Below are positions 8,009-17,408 of a stretch of DNA of 64,000 bases, one piece after another. The first letter of the stretch is position 1; every line of letters starts with the position of its first letter. The translations under genes were made by a program, and so were the position numbers. The DNA is from CAYXAA01 sp964462985. Lineage in GTDB: Bacteria; Pseudomonadota; Alphaproteobacteria; Rhizobiales; Stappiaceae. The stretch is taken from the NCBI GenBank assembly GCA_964462985.1, contig CAYXAA010000012.1, positions 42,987-106,986 of the forward strand. The letters run 5' to 3'. The notes under the pieces are model-generated. The model saw only the letters and a program-made list of their open reading frames with translations, made no database searches and was not told where the DNA came from.

Positions 8009-9787
8009 TCAGAACCTGTAGGCGGTACGAAATCCGCCCCAATGGCGGCCATCGATGAAGATTGGCGCGTCGGTTTCGCGCATCCACACCACCGTGCCGT
8101 TGCCCATGTTGCGCGGATAGGTCTGCAGCAGGAACGGCCTGGTGTTGCGCGCGGCGCAAAGGCCGGCGCGGTCGTCGAAGACCCGCTTGTTGCGGCAGTT
8201 GGCCGCGTTCCAGGCCGGGTCGCCGGGCTTTTGCGGCTTGGAATAAATCAGGTTGTGCACCGGCAGATAGCCATTGCGATCGACAGCGGCGCAAAACACC
8301 ATCGCCGGCGACTTCTGCAGGATGTCCTCCTGGATCGGTGGCAGGATCTCTTCCAGCACACCAAGCGCGCGGGTCTCGAACTGCTGTGGGTCCGTTTCGG
8401 GAATCGGCCGGTAGTCGGTGTCGAACAGGTCATCGAGCGTCAGGCGGCGTCGCGCCACCGCATCCTGCATTGCCGCGACGATGCGGGCCGCGCCGTCCCG
8501 GGCGACTCCGATGTAATGCTCCGTTTCGCGCTCAAGCCGCGCGATCAAGCCGGCGACGGCCTCGCTTGCGGTTTCATCGAGCCTGTCGAAGGCGCAGTGC
8601 AGCCCATTCTCGGACCGGCCGACCAGACGGACCGACAGCTGGCAGACGCCGGCGAGATCGAGGACGCCGGTGGCGGGCGGCATGATGTCGACATCGTCGT
8701 CCTCCGGCTTCAGCAGCACACCTCCGAGAGAGAGGTCGCGGGTTCTGACCTTCAAGGTCTGGCCCTTGATCGCGAGGCTGCCGGCGCGCTCGACGGGGTA
8801 GCGGTCGTGCTGCCGGCGGTCGCCAAGCGTGCTTTGCCGGATCATCATGGTGAAGCGCTGGTTCAGCGCCGCCCCTTTGGTGCTCATGACGTCGCTGGCC
8901 TTGCGCGCGGCCGCACCCGATTCCTCGACAAGATCGGCCGCGGCGGCGATGGCATCCACCTTACCGGATACCGCGCGCACGAAGTCGGCGGTCTGGCGGG
9001 CAGCGGCGTTGATCTCGTTCGTGGTGGAGACCTGCTGCTGCACGGCATCGGCGACGGCCGAGAAGCTCGGCCGAATGTCGCCGATCACCTGAATGATCCG
9101 GTCTACGGCCTGGATGCTACCTTCCGCCGACTGCTGCAGCCGCGCAATATTGGCGATGATCTCGTCCGTCGCCTTCTGCGTTTCCACCGACAGCGACTTG
9201 ACCTCGTTGGCAACAACCGAGAAGCCGCGGCCCGCTTCCCCTGCCCTCGCCGCCTCGATCGTGGCATTGAGCGCAAGAAGATTGGTCTGCTTGGCGACGT
9301 CCGAGATCAGGCGCACGACGCTGGCAATCGCGTCGATCGCACCCTTGAGGTCCTGGATGCCGGTGCTGGCGGAATCGGCAACCGTGCGCGCTTCGTCCGC
9401 CAGCTGGCTGGACTGCTTGACCTGCTCGTCAATCTGGCTGCTCGCGGTGACGAGGTGCTCGATCGCATCGGCGAGTTCGCGCGCGTTCGCAGTCGCCGTC
9501 TCGGATTCCGTCCGCAGCAATTGCGTATCGGAGCGGATTTCTCCGAGCCGCTGCAGCTGATCCTCGATCCGGCCGGCCAGTTCTTCGGCACCGCCGGAGA
9601 TCATTTTTGCTGCAGCGCGAAGATCGGATTCGATCAGATCGAAAGTATGAGAAAATTGTTCGGCCCGTCCGGTGTCGCGTTCGGGAGCCTCAGGCGCTGA
9701 TGCATCTGGAGTTGCAGATGCATCCTCAACGGCATCGGTGTCTTGATTATTTTTCTTGAGCACCCGAAGACGATTGAACATGGTCAT
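8009..9787 (-). CDS. Soluble methyl-accepting chemotaxis protein with PilZ domain
   Basis: A 592-residue chemoreceptor with no membrane segment, so it should be cytoplasmic. Residues ~40-320 are the coiled-coil MCP signalling domain, with the hairpin tip in QTNLLALNATIEAARAGEAG. Residues ~325-420 look like a PilZ domain, the c-di-GMP binding fold: the RxxxR motif is in DRRQHDRYPV and the D-x-S-x-x-G motif in RDLSLGGVLL. A C-terminal module (~460-592) has the pattern NGYLPVHN...NCRNKRVFDDR...RHWGGFRTAYRF, which I know from other soluble receptors as a C-terminal sensor-like region. No che genes are adjacent. The combination suggests c-di-GMP modulated taxis. Confidence 0.87.
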   Translation of the reverse strand: MTMFNRLRVLKKNNQDTDAVEDASATPDASAPEAPERDTGRAEQFSHTFDLIESDLRAAAKMISGGAEELAGRIEDQLQRLGEIRSDTQLLRTESETATANARELADAIEHLVTASSQIDEQVKQSSQLADEARTVADSASTGIQDLKGAIDAIASVVRLISDVAKQTNLLALNATIEAARAGEAGRGFSVVANEVKSLSVETQKATDEIIANIARLQQSAEGSIQAVDRIIQVIGDIRPSFSAVADAVQQQVSTTNEINAAARQTADFVRAVSGKVDAIAAAADLVEESGAAARKASDVMSTKGAALNQRFTMMIRQSTLGDRRQHDRYPVERAGSLAIKGQTLKVRTRDLSLGGVLLKPEDDDVDIMPPATGVLDLAGVCQLSVRLVGRSENGLHCAFDRLDETASEAVAGLIARLERETEHYIGVARDGAARIVAAMQDAVARRRLTLDDLFDTDYRPIPETDPQQFETRALGVLEEILPPIQEDILQKSPAMVFCAAVDRNGYLPVHNLIYSKPQKPGDPAWNAANCRNKRVFDDRAGLCAARNTRPFLLQTYPRNMGNGTVVWMRETDAPIFIDGRHWGGFRTAYRF

Positions 9788-9977
9788 GGCCGTTGCCTTT
9801 GATGCAATTCTCTTGCTGAATCCCTACGGCAATATCGCTTTCTATTTTTGAACAATGCGTTAATCGAAGTTGAAGCCACCAAGAGCGCGCCCGCGCTTTG
9901 CCTCGGCCGGATCCCATGATACACCGCGCTCGAATTGGCCTCGCTTGCGGACGGCCATATCGGAGGTTCGACGCTGG

Positions 9978-10682
9978 ATGAGTGATCGGCTGAAGCAGTT
10001 GGCCGCGGCGGCCGCACTGGAGGAGGTCGTGCACGGCATGCGGCTCGGCCTCGGCACCGGATCGACGGCCGAACACCTCGTCCGGCTGCTCGGAGAACGC
10101 GTCCGCGGCGGCCTCGACGTCGTGGGAGTGCCGACCTCCGAGCGCACGGCTGCGCTCGCCGGCGAGCACGGCATACGGCTGGCCACGCTTGACGAGTTGC
10201 CGGAACTGGACCTGACGATCGACGGTGCCGACGAGTTGGACGGCGCTCTGACCCTGATCAAGGGCGGCGGCGGGGCGCTCCTGCGCGAGAAGATCGTCGC
10301 CACCGCATCGAAGCGCATGGTGGTGATTGCCGACGCCAGCAAGCGCGTCGATCGGGTCGGGGCGTTCCCCCTGCCGATTGAAGTGGTCCCCTTCGGCCTC
10401 GGCGCGACGCGAAAGGCCATCGCGCGGACCCTGGAAGCGCAGGGCTATGACGCCGAACTGTCGATCCGCGGCGGTGTGGACTCGCCGTATCTGACGGACG
10501 GTCAGCACCATATTCTGGACGCCAAGCTGGGAGAGATCGACGATCCAGCAAAGCTCGCGTCGGCACTGCTCGCCATTCCGGGGGTCGTCGATCACGGGCT
10601 TTTCATCGGCATCGCCGACGCCGCCTATATCGCCGGAGAAGGCGGCGTCGTCCGGCTGGAAGCCGCACGCCGGACATCCTAG
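9978..10682 (+). CDS. rpiA: Ribose-5-phosphate isomerase A
   Basis: Interconverts ribose 5-phosphate and ribulose 5-phosphate in the pentose phosphate pathway. The 234-residue protein carries the RpiA blocks GLGTGSTAEH (~24-33), TIDGADELDG and KGGGGALLREK, which hold the phosphate-binding and catalytic Asp/Glu/Lys residues. The ATG at 9978 gives the usual N-terminus (MSDRLKQLAAAAALE). GGAGG lies 11 bases before it, slightly far. The divergent MCP gene starts 190 bases away. A DUF2059 gene follows in the same direction. Confidence 0.94.
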   Translation: MSDRLKQLAAAAALEEVVHGMRLGLGTGSTAEHLVRLLGERVRGGLDVVGVPTSERTAALAGEHGIRLATLDELPELDLTIDGADELDGALTLIKGGGGALLREKIVATASKRMVVIADASKRVDRVGAFPLPIEVVPFGLGATRKAIARTLEAQGYDAELSIRGGVDSPYLTDGQHHILDAKLGEIDDPAKLASALLAIPGVVDHGLFIGIADAAYIAGEGGVVRLEAARRTS

Positions 10683-10736
10683 GACCCCACCACCGATCGT
10701 CCCATCGCCAGAACAGCAAGTTCGAGGGAGAAGTTT

Positions 10737-11246
10737 ATGACCCGCTTAAACAAAATTCGCTCTGCCCTGGGTGCCGCGGCCCTTGTGGCGATCTCGCTGC
10801 AGCCGGGGCTTTCGGCGGCCCAGAACGTGCCGCAGTCGCATCTCGACGCCGCGCGGGATGCGGTGGTGGCCGCCCGCGCGCTGTCGGCCTTCGACGACAT
10901 CCTGCCGAACCTTGCGGAGCAGACCCGCACCATCTTCATCCGCAACGATCCGGCCGCCACGGCCGTGATCGAGGAAGTGGTCAACGAGGTCGCCCTCAAG
11001 ATGGTCGAAAAGCGCCAGGAGCTGAACAAGGCCGTCTTCGAAGTCTGGGCGCGCCGGTTGACCGAGGAAGATCTCAGGGAGATTACCGCGTTCTACAGGT
11101 CGCCCGTCGGCAAGAAGCTGGCAGAGTTCGGCCCGGAGCTCACCGCACTGTCGCTCGGCGCTGCCAAGCTGTGGACCGACACCATGTCGGAGCTGATGAT
11201 CAGGGAGGTCGGAGCCGAACTGAGGAAACGCGGCGTCATCGAATGA
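10737..11246 (+). CDS. DUF2059 domain protein, probably exported
   Basis: A 169-residue protein with a Sec-type signal peptide (MTRLNKIRSALGAAALVAIS..., likely cleavage after SAA-Q near residue 28) and a helical DUF2059 domain marked by ELNKAVFEVWARRLTEEDLREI and ITAFYRSPVGKKL. Family members are periplasmic proteins of unknown function, often near rpiA or gor in alphaproteobacteria as here. GAGGGAGAAG precedes the ATG. It lies 54 bases after rpiA and may be co-transcribed with it. Confidence 0.87.
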   Translation: MTRLNKIRSALGAAALVAISLQPGLSAAQNVPQSHLDAARDAVVAARALSAFDDILPNLAEQTRTIFIRNDPAATAVIEEVVNEVALKMVEKRQELNKAVFEVWARRLTEEDLREITAFYRSPVGKKLAEFGPELTALSLGAAKLWTDTMSELMIREVGAELRKRGVIE

Positions 11247-11365
11247 TGCCGTGACTTGCGGCATTCGCCCGGGACTGACGCAAGCATGTCCACCGACCGC
11301 CCCTGCGCGGTCGCCTCGCGCCTTCGCCCGGGACCGATTGAAGGTCTGCTGATTTGGGGAGCGCC

Positions 11366-12739
11366 ATGGCGGAGTTCGACTACGATCTGTTCGTGATCGG
11401 CGGCGGTTCGGGCGGGGTGCGGGCGGCCCGTATCGCCGCGGGATACGGCGCGCGCGTCGGCATCGCCGAGGAATACCGCTATGGCGGCACCTGCGTGATC
11501 AGGGGCTGCGTTCCGAAAAAGCTGCTCGTCTACGCCTCGAAGTTTTCCGATGAGTTCGAAGATGCTGCCGGGTTCGGCTGGACGGTCGGCGAGCGCTCGT
11601 TCGATTGGCAGACGCTGATCCACGCCAAGGACCGCGAGATCGCCCGGCTGGAAGGCATCTATCGCCGCAATCTGGAGCGGGCGGGCGTGGAGCTCCACGA
11701 CACCCGGGCGGTGATCGAGGGTCCACACACGGTCCGGATGCTGTCAACTGACCGCCGTGTTACGGCAAAGGTCATCCTCATCGCGACCGGCGCCACACCG
11801 AACGTCGACCCGACCCTTCGCGGCGGCGAACACGTCATCACCTCGAACGAGGCGTTCCACCTGACAGATTTTCCCAGTCGGATCGTGGTCGCCGGCGGCG
11901 GCTATATCGCGGTGGAGTTCGCCGGCATCTTCAACGGCCTGGGCGCCGACACCACGTTGATCTACCGCGGCTCGGAAATCCTGCGCGGCTTTGATCCGGA
12001 CCTGCGCAGAACCCTTCACGAGGAAATGGAGAAGAAGGGCATTCGCGTCATCTGCGGCGATGTCTTCCATTCGATCGAGAAGACCGATCAGGGGCTCACG
12101 GGCCTCACCCGCAGCGGAACCGTGCTCGAGGCCGACCAGATCCTGTTTGCGATCGGCCGGCGGCCGAACACCGCAGGACTCGGACTGGAGACGGTCGGTG
12201 TCGCGACCGACGACGCCGGCGCCATCGTGGTCGACACCTTCTCGAGAACCAGTGTGGACCATATCTATGCCGTGGGCGACGTCACAAACCGGGTCAATCT
12301 GACGCCGGTCGCGATCCGCGAGGGGCATGCGTTTGCCGACACGGTGTTTGGCGGCAAGGAGTGGGCGGCCGACCACGCCCTGATCCCGACGGCCGTGTTC
12401 TCGCAGCCCGAGATCGGGACTGTCGGTCTGACAGAAGAACAGGCGCTGGAGGCGGCAAAGCGGGTTGATGTCTATCGTTCGACGTTCCGGCCGATGAAGC
12501 ATACGCTATCGGGACGTGACGAGAAGATGCTGATGAAGCTTCTGGTCGACGCCGATACCGACAAGGTTCTCGGCGTCCATATTCTGGGAGCCGATGCCGG
12601 CGAGATGGCGCAGCTTGTCGGCATTGCCCTGAAGATGGGAGCCACAAAGGCCGATTTCGATGCCACCATGGCCGTTCACCCGACAGCGGCCGAAGAACTG
12701 GTGACCATGCGCGAGCCGAGCGAGCGCCTGACGGTGTGA
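11366..12739 (+). CDS. gor: Glutathione-disulfide reductase
   Basis: NADPH-dependent flavoenzyme that reduces oxidised glutathione. The 457-residue protein opens with the FAD Rossmann motif GGGSGGVRAARIAA, then the redox-active disulfide Cys43/Cys48 in GGTCVIRGCVPKKL, the NADPH Rossmann motif VAGGGYIAVEFAG, the second FAD motif IYAVGDVTNR, and the C-terminal catalytic His-Glu in VHPTAAEELV. The ATG at 11366 follows GGGGAG. It is followed by a gamma-glutamylcyclotransferase-like gene, which fits a glutathione-turnover pair. Confidence 0.94.
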   Translation: MAEFDYDLFVIGGGSGGVRAARIAAGYGARVGIAEEYRYGGTCVIRGCVPKKLLVYASKFSDEFEDAAGFGWTVGERSFDWQTLIHAKDREIARLEGIYRRNLERAGVELHDTRAVIEGPHTVRMLSTDRRVTAKVILIATGATPNVDPTLRGGEHVITSNEAFHLTDFPSRIVVAGGGYIAVEFAGIFNGLGADTTLIYRGSEILRGFDPDLRRTLHEEMEKKGIRVICGDVFHSIEKTDQGLTGLTRSGTVLEADQILFAIGRRPNTAGLGLETVGVATDDAGAIVVDTFSRTSVDHIYAVGDVTNRVNLTPVAIREGHAFADTVFGGKEWAADHALIPTAVFSQPEIGTVGLTEEQALEAAKRVDVYRSTFRPMKHTLSGRDEKMLMKLLVDADTDKVLGVHILGADAGEMAQLVGIALKMGATKADFDATMAVHPTAAEELVTMREPSERLTV

Positions 12740-12822
12740 CGGAAACGATCGGTCTGGATGTGAAGACGGCCGATCGCAATCAAAGGCCGGGGCGGCCCGG
12801 ACGACCGCAACCTGGAGGAAGC

Positions 12823-13410
12823 ATGCGGGTCCGCTGTTTCGGCTATGGCTCGCTCGTCAATGCCAAGACGCTCGATCCGGACGCTGACATCGTGCCGTGC
12901 CAGCTCCGCGGCTGGGTCCGCGAATGGCGCGTTCGGGGACGCACCGGGATTGCGGGCGGTGCATGCGCCTTGACCGTCCGGCCGGAAGCTGGCAGTGCGA
13001 TCCAGGGCGTCCTGATCGGCCACCCGATCGAGCGGTTGACCGACCTCGACCGGCGCGAACGGCGCTACGACCGGGTGAACGGGTTGACTCCCGACCTGCA
13101 GATGGCCGGGCCGGACCTGTCGCCGGAGCCGGCGTTTCTCTACCGGGCCAAGACCGAGCACTACGGCTGGGGCGACGACGATCATCCTATCCTGCAAAGC
13201 TATCTCGATTGCGTGCTCGACGGCTTTCACGCCCTGTGGGGCGAGGCGGGCGTGCGGCATTTCCTCGCCACGACCGACGGCTGGCATGTCCCCGTGCTGG
13301 CGGATCGCGACAGCCCGCGGTACGTGCGTGCCGTCACTCTCGACCCGTTCGTCCGAGAGTTGATCGACGACCTTCTTGCCGAACGCTCGCTTCGCTTTCT
13401 GCGCGGCTAG
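12823..13410 (+). CDS. Gamma-glutamylcyclotransferase-like protein
   Basis: A 195-residue protein whose N-terminus has the substrate-binding loop CFGYGSLVN of the GGCT (AIG2/ChaC-like) fold, with further conserved segments QGVLIG and the LDRRERRYDRV helix, where a Glu in the ERRY region is the expected catalytic acid. Such enzymes release 5-oxoproline from gamma-glutamyl compounds. GGAGG precedes the ATG at 12823 by a few bases. It follows gor directly, which supports a role in glutathione metabolism. The exact substrate is not determined by sequence. Confidence 0.8.
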   Translation: MRVRCFGYGSLVNAKTLDPDADIVPCQLRGWVREWRVRGRTGIAGGACALTVRPEAGSAIQGVLIGHPIERLTDLDRRERRYDRVNGLTPDLQMAGPDLSPEPAFLYRAKTEHYGWGDDDHPILQSYLDCVLDGFHALWGEAGVRHFLATTDGWHVPVLADRDSPRYVRAVTLDPFVRELIDDLLAERSLRFLRG

Positions 13411-13711
13411 ACCGCTGCACCCGACAGCCGGAGATCGGCCGGCGCAGGGCGTGCCATCCCCTATAGTCACCCGGCGGAGAGATGTGTATAACCCCGCGAA
13501 CGTATCGAAGGTGGCCGCCGTCTGACGCCGGCCGCCGCCGTTTCGGTGTACGGCCTGAGGGCCGACGATGATGCCGGACTGTGGACGTGGCGGCCCGTGC
13601 CGATGCTCTGCAGACTCCTGCAAGAAGCGGGTGTCGCAGGCGGTCCAAGGCTGGCGGCCGTTTTGAAACCGCATGAAGACTTGCTGCGGTACTGGTTCGG
13701 GAGTGCGTGAC
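13411..13711. other. Intergenic region before aroG
   Basis: About 300 bases upstream of the DAHP synthase gene. I see no open frame that looks coding, no Trp/Phe/Tyr-rich leader peptide and no terminator. It should carry the aroG promoter, but no strong -35/-10 pair stands out. Confidence 0.3.
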
Positions 13712-15094
13712 ATGGCGGAGAAGTGGGCACCGGATACTTGGCGGTCGAAGCCGATCGTGCAGGTGCCGGACTATCCCGATCCCGAGGCCCTGGCCGATGT
13801 CGAACGTCGGCTTGCAACGTTTCCGCCCCTGGTCTTCGCCGGTGAGGCGCGCCAGCTTAAGGCGAAGCTGGCAGAGGTGGCAGCAGGACGAGGGTTTCTG
13901 CTGCAGGGCGGCGACTGCGCCGAAAGCTTCGCCGAGCATCACGCCGATCATATTCGCGACTTCTTCCGCGTCTTCCTGCAGATGGCGGTGGTGCTGACCT
14001 ATGCCGGCGCGCAGCCGGTGGTGAAGGTCGGACGCATCGCCGGCCAGTTCGCCAAGCCGCGTTCGTCGCCGGTCGAGAAGCAGGGTGATGTCGAGCTGCC
14101 GAGCTACCGCGGCGACATCGTCAACGACATTGCCTTCACCCCCGAAAGCCGCATTCCGGATCCGCAACGCCAGGTGATGGCCTACCGCCAGTCGGCCGCG
14201 ACCCTGAACCTGTTGCGCGCCTTCGCCCAAGGCGGTTTCGCCAATCTCGATCATGTCCACCAGTGGATGCTCGGCTTCGTCAAGGACAGCCCGCAGAACC
14301 ATCGCTATCAGGCATTGGCAGACCGGATCTCCGAGGCCCTGGCCTTCATGCGGGCCTGCGGCATCGACCCCGACTCGGCGCCGCAGCTGCAGTCGACCGA
14401 TTTCTTCACCAGCCACGAAGCGCTGCTGCTCGGCTACGAGCAGGCGCTGACCCGGGTGGATTCGACCTCCGGCGACTGGTATGCCACCTCCGGCCATATG
14501 ATCTGGATCGGTGACCGCACCCGCCAGCCGGACCACGCCCATGTCGAGTTCTTCCGCGGCATCAAGAACCCGATCGGACTGAAGTGCGGGCCGTCGCTGA
14601 AGCCGGACGAACTGCTCCGCCTTACCGATATTCTGAACCCGGACAATGACCCCGGCCGGCTGACGCTGATCTGTCGCTTCGGCGCCGACAAGGTATTTGA
14701 AAGCCTTCCCGGGCTGATCCGCGCGGTCGAGCGCGAGGGCAAGTCGGTGGTGTGGTCCTGCGACCCGATGCATGGCAACACGATCACGGCAGGCGGCTAC
14801 AAGACGCGCCCATTCGAGCGAATTCTGAAGGAAGTGGGCGCATTCTTCGCGGTCCACCGTGCCGAGGGCACGCATGCCGGCGGCATCCACGTCGAGATGA
14901 CCGGCCGCAACGTGACGGAGTGCACGGGCGGCGCCCGCGCGCTCACCGCCGATGACCTTGCCGACCGCTATCACACCCACTGCGATCCCCGCCTCAACGC
15001 GGAGCAGGCCATCGAACTCGCCTTCCTGATTGCCGAAAACCTGCGGACGGAACGCGACGACCGCGGCAACCTCGGACAGGCCGTGAACGGGTGA
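13712..15094 (+). CDS. aroG: 3-deoxy-7-phosphoheptulonate synthase, class II
   Basis: First enzyme of the shikimate pathway, joining phosphoenolpyruvate and erythrose 4-phosphate. The 460-residue protein is the plant/mycobacterial class II type: GGDCAESF near the N-terminus holds the metal-binding cysteine, followed by VGRIAGQFAKPRS, GIKNPIGLKCGP, WSCDPMHGNT and the metal-binding GGIHVEMTGRNVTEC. The ATG at 13712 yields the family start MAEKWAPDTWRSKP. A hairpin with a T-tract downstream ends the transcript. No aromatic-amino-acid operon genes flank it. Feedback sites cannot be judged from sequence alone. Confidence 0.94.
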   Translation: MAEKWAPDTWRSKPIVQVPDYPDPEALADVERRLATFPPLVFAGEARQLKAKLAEVAAGRGFLLQGGDCAESFAEHHADHIRDFFRVFLQMAVVLTYAGAQPVVKVGRIAGQFAKPRSSPVEKQGDVELPSYRGDIVNDIAFTPESRIPDPQRQVMAYRQSAATLNLLRAFAQGGFANLDHVHQWMLGFVKDSPQNHRYQALADRISEALAFMRACGIDPDSAPQLQSTDFFTSHEALLLGYEQALTRVDSTSGDWYATSGHMIWIGDRTRQPDHAHVEFFRGIKNPIGLKCGPSLKPDELLRLTDILNPDNDPGRLTLICRFGADKVFESLPGLIRAVEREGKSVVWSCDPMHGNTITAGGYKTRPFERILKEVGAFFAVHRAEGTHAGGIHVEMTGRNVTECTGGARALTADDLADRYHTHCDPRLNAEQAIELAFLIAENLRTERDDRGNLGQAVNG

Positions 15095-15247
15095 GCCGGC
15101 AGGACCCGCGTCCGAACGGCCCGACGATTCGCTGCTGCAGCGCGCTTCCGGCGGCCGATCGCCGCCGGAAACATCGGCAGGCTTGCGTTTCGTTTCGCAC
15201 GAAGACCGGACAGTCCTGTTGACGATCTCGGGTACTGTCGCAGGCCC

Positions 15248-15278
15248 AAGGCGCGGGCGTCCGCGCCTTTTCTATTTT
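15248..15278 (+). terminator. Rho-independent terminator after aroG
   Basis: A perfect 9-bp stem AAGGCGCGG / CCGCGCCTT with the 4-base loop GCGT is followed at once by TTCTATTTT. It lies 150 bases after the aroG stop and before fhs. A second hairpin (TTCCGGCGG/CCGCCGGAA, 15146-15170) lies nearer to aroG but lacks a T-tract. Confidence 0.85.
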
Positions 15279-15362
15279 GCGAATGCCGTCAGCGTGTAAA
15301 TTGCCGCGAAGGGCAGAAACGGTCCACAACCAGCGACAAGGGCGGGGCCGGGAGGAGACGAC

Positions 15363-17033
15363 ATGGCGAGCGACATTGATATTGCACGGGCAGCGAAGCT
15401 GCGTCCGATCGCCGAGATCGGTGCAAAACTGGGAATTCCGGACACGGCTCTGGAGCCCTACGGTTCCACCAAAGCCAAGGTCCGCGCTGATTTCATACGC
15501 GACCTCGAAACCCGGCCCGACGGCAAGCTGATCCTTGTTACCGCGATCAGCCCGACCCCGGCGGGTGAAGGCAAGACGACAACGACCGTTGGCCTCGGCG
15601 ACGGACTCAACCGTATCGGCAAGAAGGCGGCGATCTGCCTGCGCGAGCCTTCGCTCGGCCCCTGCTTCGGCATGAAAGGCGGCGCGGCCGGCGGCGGCTA
15701 CGCCCAGGTCGTTCCCATGGAGGATATCAACCTCCATTTCACCGGCGACTTCCACGCCATCACATCTGCCCACAACCTGCTGTCGACCCTGATCGACAAC
15801 CACATCTACTGGGGCAACGCACTCGACATCGACCCGCGCCGTGTCACCTGGCGCCGGGTGATGGACATGAATGACCGTTCGCTGCGCCACATAGTCACCG
15901 GCCTCGGCGGCGTCGCGAACGGCCTGCCGCGGGAGGCCGGCTTCGACATCACCGTCGCATCCGAAGTGATGGCAATCCTGTGCCTCGCGGCTGATCCCGC
16001 CGACCTTCAGCGCCGGCTCGGTGCGATCATCATCGGCTACCGCCGCGACAGAACGCCGGTCACGGCGCGGGACCTTGAAGCCGACGGCGCCATGACGGTG
16101 CTGCTCAAGGATGCAATGCAGCCCAATCTGGTACAGACGCTCGAGAACAATCCGGCCTTCATCCACGGCGGTCCCTTCGCCAACATCGCCCACGGCTGCA
16201 ATTCGGTGATGGCGACCAAAACGGCGCTGAAGCTGGCCGACTATGTCGTGACGGAAGCCGGTTTCGGCGCCGATCTCGGCGCGGAAAAGTTCTTCGACAT
16301 CAAGTGCCGCAAGGCCGGGCTTCACCCCTCGGCCGCGGTGATCGTGGCCACCGTCCGGGCACTCAAGATGAACGGCGGTCTCGGCAAGGATCAGCTCGAC
16401 ACCGAAAACCTGAGCGCGTTGAAGAGGGGCTGCGCAAATCTCGGCCGGCACATCGACAACGTGAAGCAGTTCGGCGTGCCGGTCGTGGTGGCGATCAACC
16501 ACTTCACAAGCGACACTGATGCGGAGCTCGACCTCATCAGGACCTATGCCGCCGAGCACGGCGTCGAGGCGATCGTCTGTCGTCACTGGGCGGATGGGTC
16601 GGCCGGCTGCGAGCAGCTTGCCCAGGAGGTGGTGCGGATCGTGGAGAGCGGCGGGGCACAGTTCGCGCCGCTCTACGACGATGACATGCCGCTGTTCGAC
16701 AAGATCAGGACGATCTGCCGGCGGATCTATCGCGCCGATGATGCGGCGGCCGATCAGTCGATCCGCGATCAGCTGCGCAAATGGACCGCGGACGGGTTCG
16801 GTCACCTGCCGATCTGCATGGCCAAGACGCAGTATTCGTTCTCGACCGATCCGAACCTGCGCGGAGCGCCGACCGGCCACATCGTGCCGATCCGCGAGGT
16901 CCGCCTCGCCGCCGGCGCCGGCTTCGTCGTTGCCATCTGCGGAGAGATCATGACGATGCCGGGACTGCCGAAGGTTCCCTCGGCGAACCACATACGGCTT
17001 GATCCGACTGGGCAGATCGAAGGCCTGTTCTAG
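15363..17033 (+). CDS. fhs: Formate-tetrahydrofolate ligase
   Basis: ATP-dependent enzyme making 10-formyl-THF from formate and THF. The 556-residue protein has the full family length and the P-loop PAGEGKTTTT at 66-75, preceded by TAISPT, and LREPSLGPCFGMKGGAAGGG. The C-terminal part keeps FGHLPICMAKTQYS and ends GQIEGLF as in relatives. GGGAGGAGACGAC precedes the ATG. It sits 1.7 kb before the MttB/dimethylglycine dehydrogenase pair, so one-carbon units released there could flow through the same folate pool. Confidence 0.96.
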   Translation: MASDIDIARAAKLRPIAEIGAKLGIPDTALEPYGSTKAKVRADFIRDLETRPDGKLILVTAISPTPAGEGKTTTTVGLGDGLNRIGKKAAICLREPSLGPCFGMKGGAAGGGYAQVVPMEDINLHFTGDFHAITSAHNLLSTLIDNHIYWGNALDIDPRRVTWRRVMDMNDRSLRHIVTGLGGVANGLPREAGFDITVASEVMAILCLAADPADLQRRLGAIIIGYRRDRTPVTARDLEADGAMTVLLKDAMQPNLVQTLENNPAFIHGGPFANIAHGCNSVMATKTALKLADYVVTEAGFGADLGAEKFFDIKCRKAGLHPSAAVIVATVRALKMNGGLGKDQLDTENLSALKRGCANLGRHIDNVKQFGVPVVVAINHFTSDTDAELDLIRTYAAEHGVEAIVCRHWADGSAGCEQLAQEVVRIVESGGAQFAPLYDDDMPLFDKIRTICRRIYRADDAAADQSIRDQLRKWTADGFGHLPICMAKTQYSFSTDPNLRGAPTGHIVPIREVRLAAGAGFVVAICGEIMTMPGLPKVPSANHIRLDPTGQIEGLF

Positions 17034-17408
17034 ATGTACGCCAATATGGGAGTGTCGTCCAAAGAGATTGACCGAATGCGATGACGTGGCCTTGCGCCCG
17101 AGCGTCACGGGCAAAGCCCGCGGTTCAGGCCGTGTCCAGCGGCCTTATCGACCCTTGGTCTGGCGCATGTCTGCGCTAATCCGCGACATGGCCTCTCGGC
17201 CCGGATTGCGCGATGCGCCCAACGGCGCGCACGGCCGAGGGTGGCAGCGGGAACCGTCCACACACCCATTGGATTGCTTCGTCGAAGAGCTGTCCTGCCC
17301 TAGAATAACGGACAGCGCTTGCTGTACCGCTTGCAGGCACAGCCGAATCGGCGCGAAACCACAAAGAAGTCGGCAGCAAACCGGCGAGACATTTTGGAAG
17401 GAACTGCA
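17034..17408. other. Intergenic region before the desaturase gene
   Basis: About 375 bases with open but compositionally atypical frames and no recognisable gene, terminator or RNA. It ends in GGAAGGAACTGCA, the ribosome-binding region of the desaturase gene. Confidence 0.3.

Noticed and set aside
7670..9700. A 676-codon plus-strand frame opposite gph and the chemoreceptor
   Set aside because: It spans two real genes with clear motifs and reads as a shadow of both.
13334..14980. A 548-codon minus-strand frame opposite the DAHP synthase gene
   Set aside because: The DAHP synthase frame has all class II motifs. The antisense frame has none.
15146..15170. Hairpin TTCCGGCGG/CCGCCGGAA after aroG as the terminator
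   Set aside because: It lacks a T-tract. The hairpin at 15248-15269 with TTCTATTTT is the better terminator.
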